Source: Roseovarius aestuarii (lineage in GTDB: Bacteria > Pseudomonadota > Alphaproteobacteria > Rhodobacterales > Rhodobacteraceae). Taken from it: a stretch of 64,000 bases of DNA. Numbering within the stretch: position 1 is the first letter of the stretch; the number at the start of each line of letters is the position of its first letter. The position numbers and the translations under genes were made by a program. A model generated the notes under the pieces. That model was not told the origin of the DNA and did not search any database. It worked only from the letters and a program-made list of their open reading frames with translations. The stretch is from NCBI RefSeq assembly GCF_019966515.1, contig NZ_JAIMIB010000014.1, positions 62,001 through 126,000 on the forward strand, written 5' to 3'. Positions 25,219 through 34,286 of this stretch are shown here, one piece after another.

Positions 25219-27666
25219 CTAAGCCTTGGCCCGTTCACCTTTGGGATCATACATCGGCCGCAACGATGCTTCCGCCTTGACCCGCGTGCCCGCCACGTCG
25301 ATCTCGTAACTTGAGGCCAGCACCTGCTCGGCACTCTCGCCCTTGCATTGCACATAGCCCATCCCCATGGCGCCACCCAGATGGTGGCCGTAATTGCCCG
25401 AGCTGAGGTAGCCAACGATCTCACCATCACGCAGAAGCGGCTCATTGTGATAAAGGAGCGGTTCTGGATCGCTCAGTTTGAACTGCACCATTCGCGCAGA
25501 CAGTCCCTCGTCCTTCTTTCGCAGCACCGCATCGCGACCAAGGAAATCAGGCTTGGCGGTTTTCACAGCGAAGCCCAACCCCGCCTCCAATACGTGATCC
25601 TCGCAGGTGATGTCATGACCGAAGTGGCGGAAGCCCTTTTCGATCCGGCAACTGTCCATCATGTGCATGCCGCAAAGCTTCATACCATGCGCCTGTCCGG
25701 CCTCGTGCAGCACTTCGAAGGCGTGGCCCGCCATGTCAGCACTCACATAGATCTCCCAGCCCAACTCGCCCACATAGGTCACTCGGTGGACGCGAGCCAT
25801 GCCAAAGCCCAGCTCGATCTCCTGCGCGGTGCCGAAAGGATTGACGTCATTGGAGAAATCATTGGGCGACACCGCCTGCAGCACCTCGCGCGCCTTCGGC
25901 CCCATGACAGCCAGAACACCCTCGCCCGCCGTCACATCGGTGATCACCACATTGAACTCGCCCTTGTGGCGCATCATCCAGGTCTGATCGGCCAGTCGCG
26001 TGGCGGCAGGTGTCACGACCAGATAAGCGGTTTCGCTCATGCGTGTCACGGTCACATCCGCCTCGATTCCACCGCGATTATTCAGAAACTGCGTATAGAC
26101 GATCTTACCCTCGGGCACCGAATAGTCGCCGCCGCCCACATAGTTCAGAAATGCTTCCGCATCCGGCCCCTCGACCCGTATCTTGCCAAACGACGACATG
26201 TCATACATGCCCACGTCGGTGCGGACCGCCTGATGCTCAGCCGCTGAATTATCGAACCAATTCTGCCGTTTCCAGCTATAACGATATTCGCGCTCCTGAC
26301 CCTCATTCGCGAACCAATTGGCGCGTTCCCATCCGGCGATTTCACCCATCACCGCGCCTTGTTCCAGCAGGTGGTGATGGAACGGCGTGCGACGGACACC
26401 GCGAGCGGTGCGCTTTTGCAGGTAAGGGAAATGGTCGGCATAAAGCAGACCCAACGTTTCCTTGGACCGCTCAAAGAGATAGTGTTTGTTGCCCTGGAAC
26501 GGCTGCATGCGGGAAATGTCCACATCGCCCAGATCAAACGGTTTCTCGCCGCTATCCATCCATTGGCTCAACGCATGACCGGCGCCGCCCGCCGACTGGA
26601 TACCGATCGAGTTGAAGCCGCATGCGACCCAGACATTGTCCATCTCGGGCGCAAGACCCAGATGATAGGCGTCATCCGGCGTGAAGCTCTCCGGCCCGTT
26701 GAAGAAGGTGTGAATCCCCGCCTCCGCCAACAGCGGCATCCGGTTACAAGCCGCTTCGAGGATGGGTTCGAAGTGATCGAAATCTTCGGGCAGTTGGTCG
26801 AATTCGAAACTCTCAGGAATGCCATCCATACCCCAGGGTTTCGAGTTTGGCTCAAACGCGCCCAACAGAATCTTGCCCGCATCTTCTTTGTAATAAGCAC
26901 ATTCATCCGGCACTCGCAGCACCGGCAATTGCCCCAGACCGCTGATGCCTTCGGTCACGATGTAGAAATGCTCACAGGCATGCAGTGGCACATTCGTGCC
27001 TGCCATCCGGCCCACTTCGTGGCCCCACATGCCCGCGCAATTTACGATCATCTCGCAGGCGATATGGCCCTGCGCCTGCCCGTTATCGCTGGCCCAGTCA
27101 ACACCGGTCACCCGGCGGCCTTCGCGTGCGATACCGCAGACTTTTACGCGTTCCTTGACCAACGCGCCGTTCTGACGGGCGCCTTTTGCCAATGCGAGCG
27201 CGATATTGGCCGGATCGGCTTGCCCATCCGTGGGCAGCCAGACGCCGCCGGTCACGCCCTCAAGATTGATATGTTCGTAGCGTTCCTTGACCTCTTTGGG
27301 CGACAACTCCTCGACCGGGACACCAAAGGCCCGCGCCATCGCCGCCTGACGGAACAGCTCTTCGCGGCGCTCGTCGGTCAGCGCGACCGAGACAGACCCG
27401 CCCTGACGCAGCCCGGTGGCCACGCCGGTCTCTTCCTCAAGTCCAAGGTATAGCTCGGCAGAATAGCGTGCCAGCTTGGTCATGTTCGACGTGGCCCGCA
27501 GCTGCCCGATCAGGCCCGCGGCATGCCAGGTGGTGCCGCAGGTCAGTTGCTTGCGTTCCAGCAACACGACATCCTTCCAGCCCATCTTGGCCAGGTGATA
27601 CGCCACAGAGCAGCCAACAACACCGCCGCCGATAATGACCACACGCGCCTGTGAAGGAAGTTCCAT
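25219..27666 (-). CDS. Dimethylglycine/sarcosine dehydrogenase-like FAD enzyme with GcvT domain (copy 1)
   Basis: The 815-residue protein begins with an FAD Rossmann motif (VVIIGGGVVGCSVAYHLAKM), followed by TTWHAAG, in which H48 corresponds to the histidine that carries covalent FAD in mammalian dimethylglycine dehydrogenase. The DAO-type oxidase half ends near residue 400 and is followed by an aminomethyltransferase (GcvT) half with GWERANWF, FLNYVGGGDY and the barrel C-terminal domain. Such enzymes demethylate N-methylated glycines and place the one-carbon unit on tetrahydrofolate. It lies 137 bp downstream of the GlxA-type regulator gene. Copy 2 is at 30381-32828. Confidence 0.88.
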   Translation of the reverse strand: MELPSQARVVIIGGGVVGCSVAYHLAKMGWKDVVLLERKQLTCGTTWHAAGLIGQLRATSNMTKLARYSAELYLGLEEETGVATGLRQGGSVSVALTDERREELFRQAAMARAFGVPVEELSPKEVKERYEHINLEGVTGGVWLPTDGQADPANIALALAKGARQNGALVKERVKVCGIAREGRRVTGVDWASDNGQAQGHIACEMIVNCAGMWGHEVGRMAGTNVPLHACEHFYIVTEGISGLGQLPVLRVPDECAYYKEDAGKILLGAFEPNSKPWGMDGIPESFEFDQLPEDFDHFEPILEAACNRMPLLAEAGIHTFFNGPESFTPDDAYHLGLAPEMDNVWVACGFNSIGIQSAGGAGHALSQWMDSGEKPFDLGDVDISRMQPFQGNKHYLFERSKETLGLLYADHFPYLQKRTARGVRRTPFHHHLLEQGAVMGEIAGWERANWFANEGQEREYRYSWKRQNWFDNSAAEHQAVRTDVGMYDMSSFGKIRVEGPDAEAFLNYVGGGDYSVPEGKIVYTQFLNNRGGIEADVTVTRMSETAYLVVTPAATRLADQTWMMRHKGEFNVVITDVTAGEGVLAVMGPKAREVLQAVSPNDFSNDVNPFGTAQEIELGFGMARVHRVTYVGELGWEIYVSADMAGHAFEVLHEAGQAHGMKLCGMHMMDSCRIEKGFRHFGHDITCEDHVLEAGLGFAVKTAKPDFLGRDAVLRKKDEGLSARMVQFKLSDPEPLLYHNEPLLRDGEIVGYLSSGNYGHHLGGAMGMGYVQCKGESAEQVLASSYEIDVAGTRVKAEASLRPMYDPKGERAKA

Positions 27667-27802
27667 GTCTCAATCTCCTACTTAATGTCAGCAAAGTCGC
27701 GCAACACGACAGCCACGGCCACAATTCGTCTCAGCTACCCTAGCAAGGCCCTACACAAACATCCCACCGCGAAACGTCAGGTAAGGCGGAGTTTTCAGCA
27801 GA

Positions 27803-28768
27803 TCAGCCGACGTTAGCGCCACCACGCCGACGTGCCTTGCGCGCCGCCTGTGGGGTCAATCCGAATAGCGCACGGTAATGCGGTGTGAACCCGCTTGGGA
27901 AGCCACAGGCCAGTGCAATCTCGTTGATCGCCATCGATGTATTCAGAAGCAGGTTGTTGGCCTTGTTCAATCTGAGCGCACGGTAATATTCCGCCGGGCG
28001 GCTTGCCAGCTTGTCGCGGAAACGCCGTTCGAGCGAGCGTGACGAAACGCCCACCAGCCGCACAAGTTCCGAGATCGGCAAGGGTTCCTCGATATTGGCC
28101 TGCATAAGCGCGATGCATTCATCCAGCTCTTTGTCACCGGTAAGCGCCACGCTGCTGCCGCCAAAGGGTTGCAGGGTGCCCAGATCGCGAATGCGGTCAT
28201 GCAGAAGCACATTCGCCACCGCCGTGACCGTGGCTGCCGGAATGTGCCGCGACATGATGTTCAAAACCACATCCACCGTTGACCCCATACCCGCACTGGT
28301 GATGATCTGGCCCTGTTCGGTGGCCAGAACCTGCGTCGTCTCTTCCAGTCCGATCTTTTCCTGCAGGACGGCGCGGTTTTCCCAATGGGTGGTCAAATTC
28401 TGATCACCGCGTTCACCGATATAGCGGCTGGCGGCCTCGGCCAGGAGGATCACCTTGATACCACGGCTGACATAGCTGTCGATAAGCCGGCCCAGTGACA
28501 GGTCGGGATGTGATGGATCCGAATTGCCAATGGCAAAGACATAATCCGCCTCGGGGTAGCTTTCGAATGGGGCAGTTTCCACGTAAGCGTCTGATGAACA
28601 GGCGATCGCCCCCCCCGTTGCCGACAGGCTGCGCCAGGAAAAGAACGGCTTTAACGCAATCCGGTTTGCGAGACGCAGCTGATCCACGACGGCCGCAAAT
28701 TCGGTCAGCACAAAGCCCTCGGTCAGCAACAGATCGACATGAACCGTTGTGATTTCAGGGTCTGTCAT
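27803..28768 (-). CDS. GlxA/GbdR-type AraC regulator with DJ-1/PfpI-like domain
   Basis: The 321-residue protein has an N-terminal class I glutamine amidotransferase-like (DJ-1/PfpI) sensor domain, about residues 8-190, and a C-terminal AraC domain with two helix-turn-helix motifs (PISELVRLVGVSSRSLERRF and MAINEIALACGFPSGFTPHY). Regulators of this layout include GbdR, CdhR and ArgR of Pseudomonas, which control glycine betaine, carnitine and arginine catabolism. Surrounded by methylglycine dehydrogenases and a homocysteine methyltransferase, it is probably the activator of this pathway. It follows the methyltransferase gene by nine bases. Confidence 0.87.
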   Translation of the reverse strand: MTDPEITTVHVDLLLTEGFVLTEFAAVVDQLRLANRIALKPFFSWRSLSATGGAIACSSDAYVETAPFESYPEADYVFAIGNSDPSHPDLSLGRLIDSYVSRGIKVILLAEAASRYIGERGDQNLTTHWENRAVLQEKIGLEETTQVLATEQGQIITSAGMGSTVDVVLNIMSRHIPAATVTAVANVLLHDRIRDLGTLQPFGGSSVALTGDKELDECIALMQANIEEPLPISELVRLVGVSSRSLERRFRDKLASRPAEYYRALRLNKANNLLLNTSMAINEIALACGFPSGFTPHYRALFGLTPQAARKARRRGGANVG

Positions 28769-28777
28769 TGCGGTCCC

Positions 28778-29674
28778 CTAGACGATCTGATGCCCGGCGG
28801 CATTCAGTTGCCGCGCCAGTTCCCGGATGTGATCGGGGCCGATCTCACAGCATCCGCCCACGATAGTCGCACCCTGTGCAATCCAGCCCATGACGAATCC
28901 GGCATAGGCTGCTGGGTCAAGATCAGCGCGCTGCTCGAGGGCATCAACCGTCGGCAAATCCGTCAAAAAACCGTCGCTGATGCGCGTGAACCCATTTGCA
29001 TAGGCCCCAAAAGGCACGCCAAACTCCGCGATGGCGGTCAGCGCTGCGGCAACGGCTTCGGGCCGCGAGCAATTGATCAAAACCGCCTCGGGCTGATACC
29101 CCGCAACCACCCCCGCCAGATCCGACACCAACTCGCCCGAACGCAGCCGGGTGCCGTCATCATCCTGCACCGTGACTGCCAGCCAAACCGGTTTGCCCTG
29201 CCCTGTCGCCGCCCGCAGCGCGCCCTCGGCCTGATCGACCGAGGACATGGTTTCGATCAGCAGGATATCAACCCGGTCTCGCATCAGGCGCACCGGTTCT
29301 CCGTACATGATTGCGGCTTTGTCGGCTGGCGGGCAGATGTCAGGCCGGTACGACGCAATCAGCGGCCCAAGTGCACCCGCGACGCGGCCGGCGCCCCGCG
29401 CATCCCGCGCCGTCACGGCCGCGGTTACAGCCGCCTCTGTCAGCGCCTCAGTCTTATCTTCAAGCGACGCCGATGCCAGCCGGTCGCGCAACGTTGCGTA
29501 GGTATTGGTGGTGGCAATCGTGGCCCCGGCGGCAAAGTAGGCGTCATGCACATCGCGCACCAGATCGGGGTGATCCATCATCACCCTTGTGGACCACAAA
29601 GGCGTGGCACGGTCCCCGGACCGTTTGACCAGTTCCTGTCCTATTGAACCATCCAGCAAGGTAATCTGCGTCAT
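28778..29674 (-). CDS. Homocysteine S-methyltransferase family protein (betaine-homocysteine type)
   Basis: The 298-residue protein shows the zinc-binding cysteines of the family in LINCSRPEA and GGCCEIGP, and the N-terminal LLDGSIGQELVKR. It transfers a methyl group to homocysteine to give methionine; the methyl donor in this operon is most simply glycine betaine, which would yield dimethylglycine for the adjacent dehydrogenases. S-methylmethionine or DMSP are other possible donors. It lies between a LysE exporter and the GlxA-type regulator, all on the same strand. Confidence 0.83.
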   Translation of the reverse strand: MTQITLLDGSIGQELVKRSGDRATPLWSTRVMMDHPDLVRDVHDAYFAAGATIATTNTYATLRDRLASASLEDKTEALTEAAVTAAVTARDARGAGRVAGALGPLIASYRPDICPPADKAAIMYGEPVRLMRDRVDILLIETMSSVDQAEGALRAATGQGKPVWLAVTVQDDDGTRLRSGELVSDLAGVVAGYQPEAVLINCSRPEAVAAALTAIAEFGVPFGAYANGFTRISDGFLTDLPTVDALEQRADLDPAAYAGFVMGWIAQGATIVGGCCEIGPDHIRELARQLNAAGHQIV

Positions 29675-29757
29675 GGATACATCCCTTGAAATTCGCGCCG
29701 CAAAGCGCGATCACCTCTTTCTTGCGCAAGCCGTTGTCAGCCCCTCGGGGCATGACT

Positions 29758-30384
29758 TCACTGCGCCTGCCCGCGCCCGATATCCTTTATGCCCAGCAAC
29801 ACTGCCGCACCGATCATCAGCGCGCCGGAGATCCGGTTGATCCAAACGCCTGTCAGCGCTTTCACACGACCCAGCGATCTGACGGCGGCCCAGCCCCAAA
29901 GCACCAGAATGATCCCGTCCACCACCAGATAGGTGACACCAAGCACCAGAAGCTGTGGCAATATTGGCGCGGTGGGGTCCAGGAATTGCGGGAAAAGCGC
30001 GCCAAAGAACACAACCGCGTACGGGTTGGCAGACGAGGTCACGAAGCCTTGCCGAAAGAGCTTACTACCACTCGTCGCCGCTTGCTCTACCGCGCTTGGG
30101 CGCGACAGCATCAACCGCAGCCCGATCCAGACCAGATAAGCCACACCCAGCCATTTCACGACCCAGAGCGCATCGGCATTGGCGGCAACCACTGCCGTCA
30201 AACCAAAAGCCGCCAGTGTCATCTGTAGGGCATTGGCTGAAAGATCCCCCGCTACTGTGGCCATGGATCGCCGCATCCCGTGACGCAGGCTGTTCGAAAT
30301 GATCAGCAACTGGCTGGTATCCGGCGGCGTTGCAAAGAACGCCGCCAGTACGCCAAGGTAGATCAGGTAGGTCTCTGACGTCAC
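29758..30384 (-). CDS. LysE/RhtB-family exporter
   Basis: The 208-residue inner-membrane protein has about six helices and the LysE-type N-terminal motif, here ATPPDTSQLLIISNSLRHG with D in place of the more common G after PP. Related proteins export amino acids or their derivatives. Its start overlaps the stop of dehydrogenase copy 2 by four bases (ATGA), so the two are co-translated. It may relieve build-up of glycine, sarcosine or another product, but the cargo is not known. Confidence 0.85.
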   Translation of the reverse strand: MTSETYLIYLGVLAAFFATPPDTSQLLIISNSLRHGMRRSMATVAGDLSANALQMTLAAFGLTAVVAANADALWVVKWLGVAYLVWIGLRLMLSRPSAVEQAATSGSKLFRQGFVTSSANPYAVVFFGALFPQFLDPTAPILPQLLVLGVTYLVVDGIILVLWGWAAVRSLGRVKALTGVWINRISGALMIGAAVLLGIKDIGRGQAQ

Positions 30385-32828
30385 GCGCGCAGCCTATCGT
30401 TCTGCGGATCCCAAAGCGGCTGATCCGGTTGAACCACAGCTTTACACCGTTGCCCGTAGATTTCCACCTCCAGCTCGGTTCCCGGTTCGACCAGTTCCGG
30501 ACGTATCATCGCCAGTGCAACGGACGCATTCACCCTGTAGCCCCAGGCGCCGCTGGTGGTCTCACCAACAATTTGTCCGTCATGCCAAACCGTCGACATG
30601 TAAGGCGCATCCGCATCACCGGCTTCGATCACCAGCGTACAAAACGCCTTTTTGCGGCCTTGCTGCTTTTCGGCCAGCAACGCTGCCTTGCCGGTGAAGT
30701 CTTGTGGTTTGTCGAATTTCACAAACCGCTCCAAACCGCCTTCAAGCATCGAGTAATCCGTACTCAGATCACCTTTCCAGGCACGATAGCCTTTCTCAAG
30801 CCGCAGGGAATTCAGCGCATACATACCAAACGGCTTCGCCCCTGCCTCAAGGATCGCCTCGTATATCGCCGGCATATCCTCGTTCGCGGCATGCACTTCC
30901 CAGCCCAGTTCACCAGTAAAGCTCACCCGGATCAGGAACGCTTTTTTGCCTGCAACGGTACAATGCTGATGCGTCAGCCAACCCTGCGTCAGGTCTGCGT
31001 CGGTCAATCCGCTAAGCACATCGCGCGATGTTGGACCTGCAACCAGCAGTGCATCTCGCTCTGTCGTGGTCTCGGTTACGGTTACGCCGTCGGGCACCGA
31101 ATTGCGCACCAGATCGCCATCATGCCATTGCGCCGTTGCAGCGGTGATCAGCACAAAGCTGTTTTCATCCAGACGGATGCAGGAAAACTCGGTCACAATC
31201 CGACCGCGTTTGTCGGCTACATAAACCAGATTGATCCGTCCGATCTTGGGCAAGCCGCCAGTAACAAACCCGCGCAACCACTCATCCGCGCCTTCGCCCT
31301 GCACCCAAAGCCGGGTAAAGCCCGGCAGGTCCAACACGCCGCAAGCATCGCGCACCGCTTCGCATTCTTCCCTGATGCGCGGCTCCCATGGGCCGGAACG
31401 GCCCCAGGTATGGGTGGCCTCAAGCGAGGTGTCATCCCCGGGCTTGGCAAACCAGTTGGCACGCTCCCAACCGTTATAAGCTCCCATCACGCCACCCAGT
31501 TCCTTGATCTTGGCGTGGTTGGGGCTGAGCTTGCGGTCGCGTGCGGCGGGCCATTCGTGATACGGGAAATGCATGGCATATTCGTTGCCATAAACCTCCA
31601 TGCCCTTGTCCACGCAATATTGGTGATCGGTGAAGTCGGTATAACGGCGCGGATCGACCGCCCACATATCCCATTCTGTCGCCCCATCGACGATCCACTC
31701 CGCCAGCACCTTGCCGGCGCCACCACCCTGCGCGATCCCGAAGGTGAATACACACGCCTCAAACGCATTTTTCACGCCCGGCATCGGCCCGACCAGAGGC
31801 AGTCCATCGGGCGCATATGGGATGGGACCATTGATGACGCTGCTCACGCCCGAGGTCTGCATCAGCGGCACCCGCTCCATCGCGTCGGTCACGATATCCT
31901 CGATCCGGTCCAGATCATCCTGCCAAAGCTGGAAACTGAAATCCTCGGGGATCGCGTCACCGGACTCGGTCCATTCGCCCTTGCAGTTAGGCTCGTAGGG
32001 ACCAAGGTTGTAGCCGTTCTTTTCCTGCCGCAGGTAATAGGAGATATCTACGTCGCGAATGAGCGGCAGCTTGCCGCCATGTTCCTTGCTCCACGCCTCG
32101 ACCTCGGGGATCTGTTCGGTCAAAAGGTATTGGTGGCTCATCACCATCATCGGTACGGTGCGTCCGCCATAGGGTTTGAACCATTCACCAACCCGCTGTG
32201 CATAATACCCGGCAGCGTTGACCACATTGTCACAGTCGATATCGCCCTTGTCGGTATGCACTGTCCAACTGCCGTCGTCGTGCTGAGTCACGCCGGTTGC
32301 CGGGCAAAAACGGATGATCTTTTGCCCCATGTCGCGCGCACCCTTGGCCAGTGCCTGCGTCACCTGCGCCGGGTCGATATCACCATCGGACGGATCCCAG
32401 AGCACACCTGCGAGATCGTGTGTCTCAAGGAAGGGATAGCGTTCCTTCGCCTGTTCCGGCGTCCACATCTCCATCTCGATGCCCTGATAGCGGCCCATCG
32501 AGCAGGCGCGCTCGAATTCCTGTATCCGTTCCTTGCTATGCGCCAGCCGGATCGAGCCGGTCTGGTGATAGTTCATCGGATAATCGACCTCTTCCGCCAG
32601 GCCGCTATAAAGCTCGGTCGAATAGCGCTGCATATTCATGATCGCCCAGCTGGTCGAGAAGGTGGGCACATTGCCCGCCGCATGCCAGGTCGACCCAGCA
32701 GTCAATTCGTTCTTTTCCAGCAGAACGCAGTCGGTCCAGCCCTTCTTGGCCAGATGGTAGAGTGAGGAACAGCCGACAACGCCGCCCCCGATGATGACAA
32801 CCCGTGCTTTGCTTGGCAGATCAGCCAT
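30381..32828 (-). CDS. Dimethylglycine/sarcosine dehydrogenase-like FAD enzyme with GcvT domain (copy 2)
   Basis: The 815-residue protein has the same layout as copy 1: FAD motif VVIIGGGVVGCSSLYHLAKK, STWHAAG with H49 as likely covalent FAD site, an oxidase half and a GcvT folate-binding half (GAYNGWERANWF, SFTGELGWEVHA). The two copies are clearly divergent in sequence and differ at the substrate side, so they probably act on different N-methylated substrates or successive steps. It is downstream of two GFA genes (70-bp gap) and coupled to a LysE exporter. Confidence 0.88.
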   Translation of the reverse strand: MADLPSKARVVIIGGGVVGCSSLYHLAKKGWTDCVLLEKNELTAGSTWHAAGNVPTFSTSWAIMNMQRYSTELYSGLAEEVDYPMNYHQTGSIRLAHSKERIQEFERACSMGRYQGIEMEMWTPEQAKERYPFLETHDLAGVLWDPSDGDIDPAQVTQALAKGARDMGQKIIRFCPATGVTQHDDGSWTVHTDKGDIDCDNVVNAAGYYAQRVGEWFKPYGGRTVPMMVMSHQYLLTEQIPEVEAWSKEHGGKLPLIRDVDISYYLRQEKNGYNLGPYEPNCKGEWTESGDAIPEDFSFQLWQDDLDRIEDIVTDAMERVPLMQTSGVSSVINGPIPYAPDGLPLVGPMPGVKNAFEACVFTFGIAQGGGAGKVLAEWIVDGATEWDMWAVDPRRYTDFTDHQYCVDKGMEVYGNEYAMHFPYHEWPAARDRKLSPNHAKIKELGGVMGAYNGWERANWFAKPGDDTSLEATHTWGRSGPWEPRIREECEAVRDACGVLDLPGFTRLWVQGEGADEWLRGFVTGGLPKIGRINLVYVADKRGRIVTEFSCIRLDENSFVLITAATAQWHDGDLVRNSVPDGVTVTETTTERDALLVAGPTSRDVLSGLTDADLTQGWLTHQHCTVAGKKAFLIRVSFTGELGWEVHAANEDMPAIYEAILEAGAKPFGMYALNSLRLEKGYRAWKGDLSTDYSMLEGGLERFVKFDKPQDFTGKAALLAEKQQGRKKAFCTLVIEAGDADAPYMSTVWHDGQIVGETTSGAWGYRVNASVALAMIRPELVEPGTELEVEIYGQRCKAVVQPDQPLWDPQNDRLRA

Positions 32829-32898
32829 TTTGCAGTCTCCGTAGTTTCTAGTGTTCGTTGTTTCAGTTATTGTTCAAAGGGTCTAAGCCATTGTCCTG

Positions 32899-33276
32899 TC
32901 AGGACATCTCCGACTGTGGCAGGTCGTCGTCGATGACATAGTAGTCACCCTTGTCCGCCACGAAGATATGACATTCGAGTTTGACCCCCGTGGGTTCGTC
33001 GAGTGCGCCGAGTGAAAAGCTGACCGCGTCCTCGTCATGGGCTTTCCAGAACAGGAAGGATCCGCAATTCGGGCAGAACCCTCGCTTCGCGTCAGCGCTG
33101 GCCTCGTACCATTTCACCTGTCCGGTGATCGCGATGTCGCTCTCTTCCGCACTGCTTGAGGCCCAGTAATGCCCCGATTGTTTGCGGCACTGGCTGCAAT
33201 GGCAGGCAGCGGATCGTCCCAAAGGGCCGTCCACAGAGAAACTTACTTCGCCGCACAGGCATCTGCCTTTTATCAT
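32899..33276 (-). CDS. GFA-family zinc protein (copy 1)
   Basis: The 125-residue protein has the zinc-binding cysteines of the glutathione-dependent formaldehyde-activating (GFA) family: GRCLCGEV, CHCSQCRKQSG and FCPNCGSFLFW. The type member Gfa of Paracoccus was proposed to speed the reaction of formaldehyde with glutathione, but the role of most homologues is unproven. Here it lies before a dehydrogenase that can release formaldehyde, which fits. The start at 33276 overlaps the stop of the second GFA gene (ATGA). Confidence 0.85.
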   Translation of the reverse strand: MIKGRCLCGEVSFSVDGPLGRSAACHCSQCRKQSGHYWASSSAEESDIAITGQVKWYEASADAKRGFCPNCGSFLFWKAHDEDAVSFSLGALDEPTGVKLECHIFVADKGDYYVIDDDLPQSEMS

Positions 33277-33662
33277 TCCCCAAACCCCTCGTGTTGCGGC
33301 AATCCATCGGCAATGTCGTAGTAATCGCCCTTGCCATTCACCCAGACATGGCGGCCCAGAGACACGCCCGTAGGACGATCCAGCGACGCCAGGGCCACCG
33401 CAATTCCATCGCCGTCGTCCGCCCGCCAGAACAGGGTCGAGCCGCATTCCCGGCAAAATCCGCGCGCAGCAAGATCGCTGGCCCGATACCATGTCAGCCC
33501 GTCCTGACATGCAAATGTCACTGCGTCTTTGGGGGCATGAATCGCGGCGAAAAAATGCCCCGATTGCTGACGGCACTGTTTGCAATGACACGCCAGCGGA
33601 TCGGTCAGCTCAGCCTCGATCGAAAAGGTCACTGCCCCACAAAGACAAGATCCCCGGTGCAT
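33273..33662 (-). CDS. GFA-family zinc protein (copy 2)
   Basis: The 129-residue protein carries the same cysteine set as its neighbour (GSCLCGAV, CHCKQCRQQSG, FCRECGSTLFW) and is a diverged tandem copy, sharing the tail pattern with V(N/D)KGDYY. It starts at the ATG at 33662 behind GGGGAGGG; the frame is open far upstream, but that part overlaps the LysE gene. The exporter gene ends two bases before it, so the regulator, exporter and both GFA genes form one unit. Confidence 0.85.
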   Translation of the reverse strand: MHRGSCLCGAVTFSIEAELTDPLACHCKQCRQQSGHFFAAIHAPKDAVTFACQDGLTWYRASDLAARGFCRECGSTLFWRADDGDGIAVALASLDRPTGVSLGRHVWVNGKGDYYDIADGLPQHEGFGE

Positions 33663-33664
33663 AT

Positions 33665-34282
33665 TCACGCCCTCCCCGGTGTGGCAGCACTGCCCAGAAG
33701 CACGCCGTAGACGATGAAACACAACGCCAGTACCCGGCGCAGCCAGACATTGAACACCGCGCCCAGGGCCGCGCGCCCCAGTCCGGCCCCGAGCGCCGTG
33801 TAGGTCATATAGCTTAACGCGGTCAGGGTCAGCGCGGTCGGAAAGATCACCCACATTTGCTGACCGATCGGCACATCGGGCTGCACGAACTGGCTGAACG
33901 CCGCCAGGTAACCTGCAACAGATTTCGGATTGATCGTCGCGATCACGAAGGCGCGCCAATAGACCGACCCCTGCGGCGCATCCACGCTTACCATTCGCCG
34001 CGCCGTGATCCAGCCGCGTACGCCCATATAGATCAGGAAAGCCGCCCCCAGCAATTTCACCGCCTGAAACGCCACTGGCGAAGCGACAATCAACGCGGTG
34101 ATGCCCAGCGCCGAGAGCGTCAGGAAAAGGCTCGCCTGTGTCAGGATCGCCAGCACGGCAATCAATCCGCGGCGAAACCCGATGGTCATGCCGTTGGTGA
34201 TGCAATTGACGGCATTTGGCCCCGGCGTGGTGACAAAGACCGCCCAGAACACCGCGAATATGGTCCAGCCCTCCCAGCTCAT
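33665..34282 (-). CDS. LysE/RhtB-family exporter
   Basis: The 205-residue inner-membrane protein has the LysE signature TTPGPNAVNCITNGMTIGFRR near residue 18 and about six transmembrane helices. It is a probable exporter of an amino acid or derivative. It lies four bases after the XRE-cupin regulator gene and two bases before a GFA gene, so it is in the middle of an operon. It is a second LysE gene in the same run and clearly different from the one at 29758. Confidence 0.87.
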   Translation of the reverse strand: MSWEGWTIFAVFWAVFVTTPGPNAVNCITNGMTIGFRRGLIAVLAILTQASLFLTLSALGITALIVASPVAFQAVKLLGAAFLIYMGVRGWITARRMVSVDAPQGSVYWRAFVIATINPKSVAGYLAAFSQFVQPDVPIGQQMWVIFPTALTLTALSYMTYTALGAGLGRAALGAVFNVWLRRVLALCFIVYGVLLGSAATPGRA

Positions 34283-34286
34283 GGCG

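Noticed and set aside
29721..29738. A CAACGGCTT stretch before the homocysteine methyltransferase gene, reminiscent of the SAM/SAH riboswitch of Rhodobacterales
   Set aside because: The closing stem and the GGAGC pairing partner at the ribosome binding site are missing; only nine bases match, so chance is likely.
30330..32765. An 811-codon open frame on the + strand
   Set aside because: It lies wholly antisense to the second FAD/GcvT dehydrogenase, and its translation, rich in His, Arg and Pro, resembles no protein. It is a by-product of high GC codon use.
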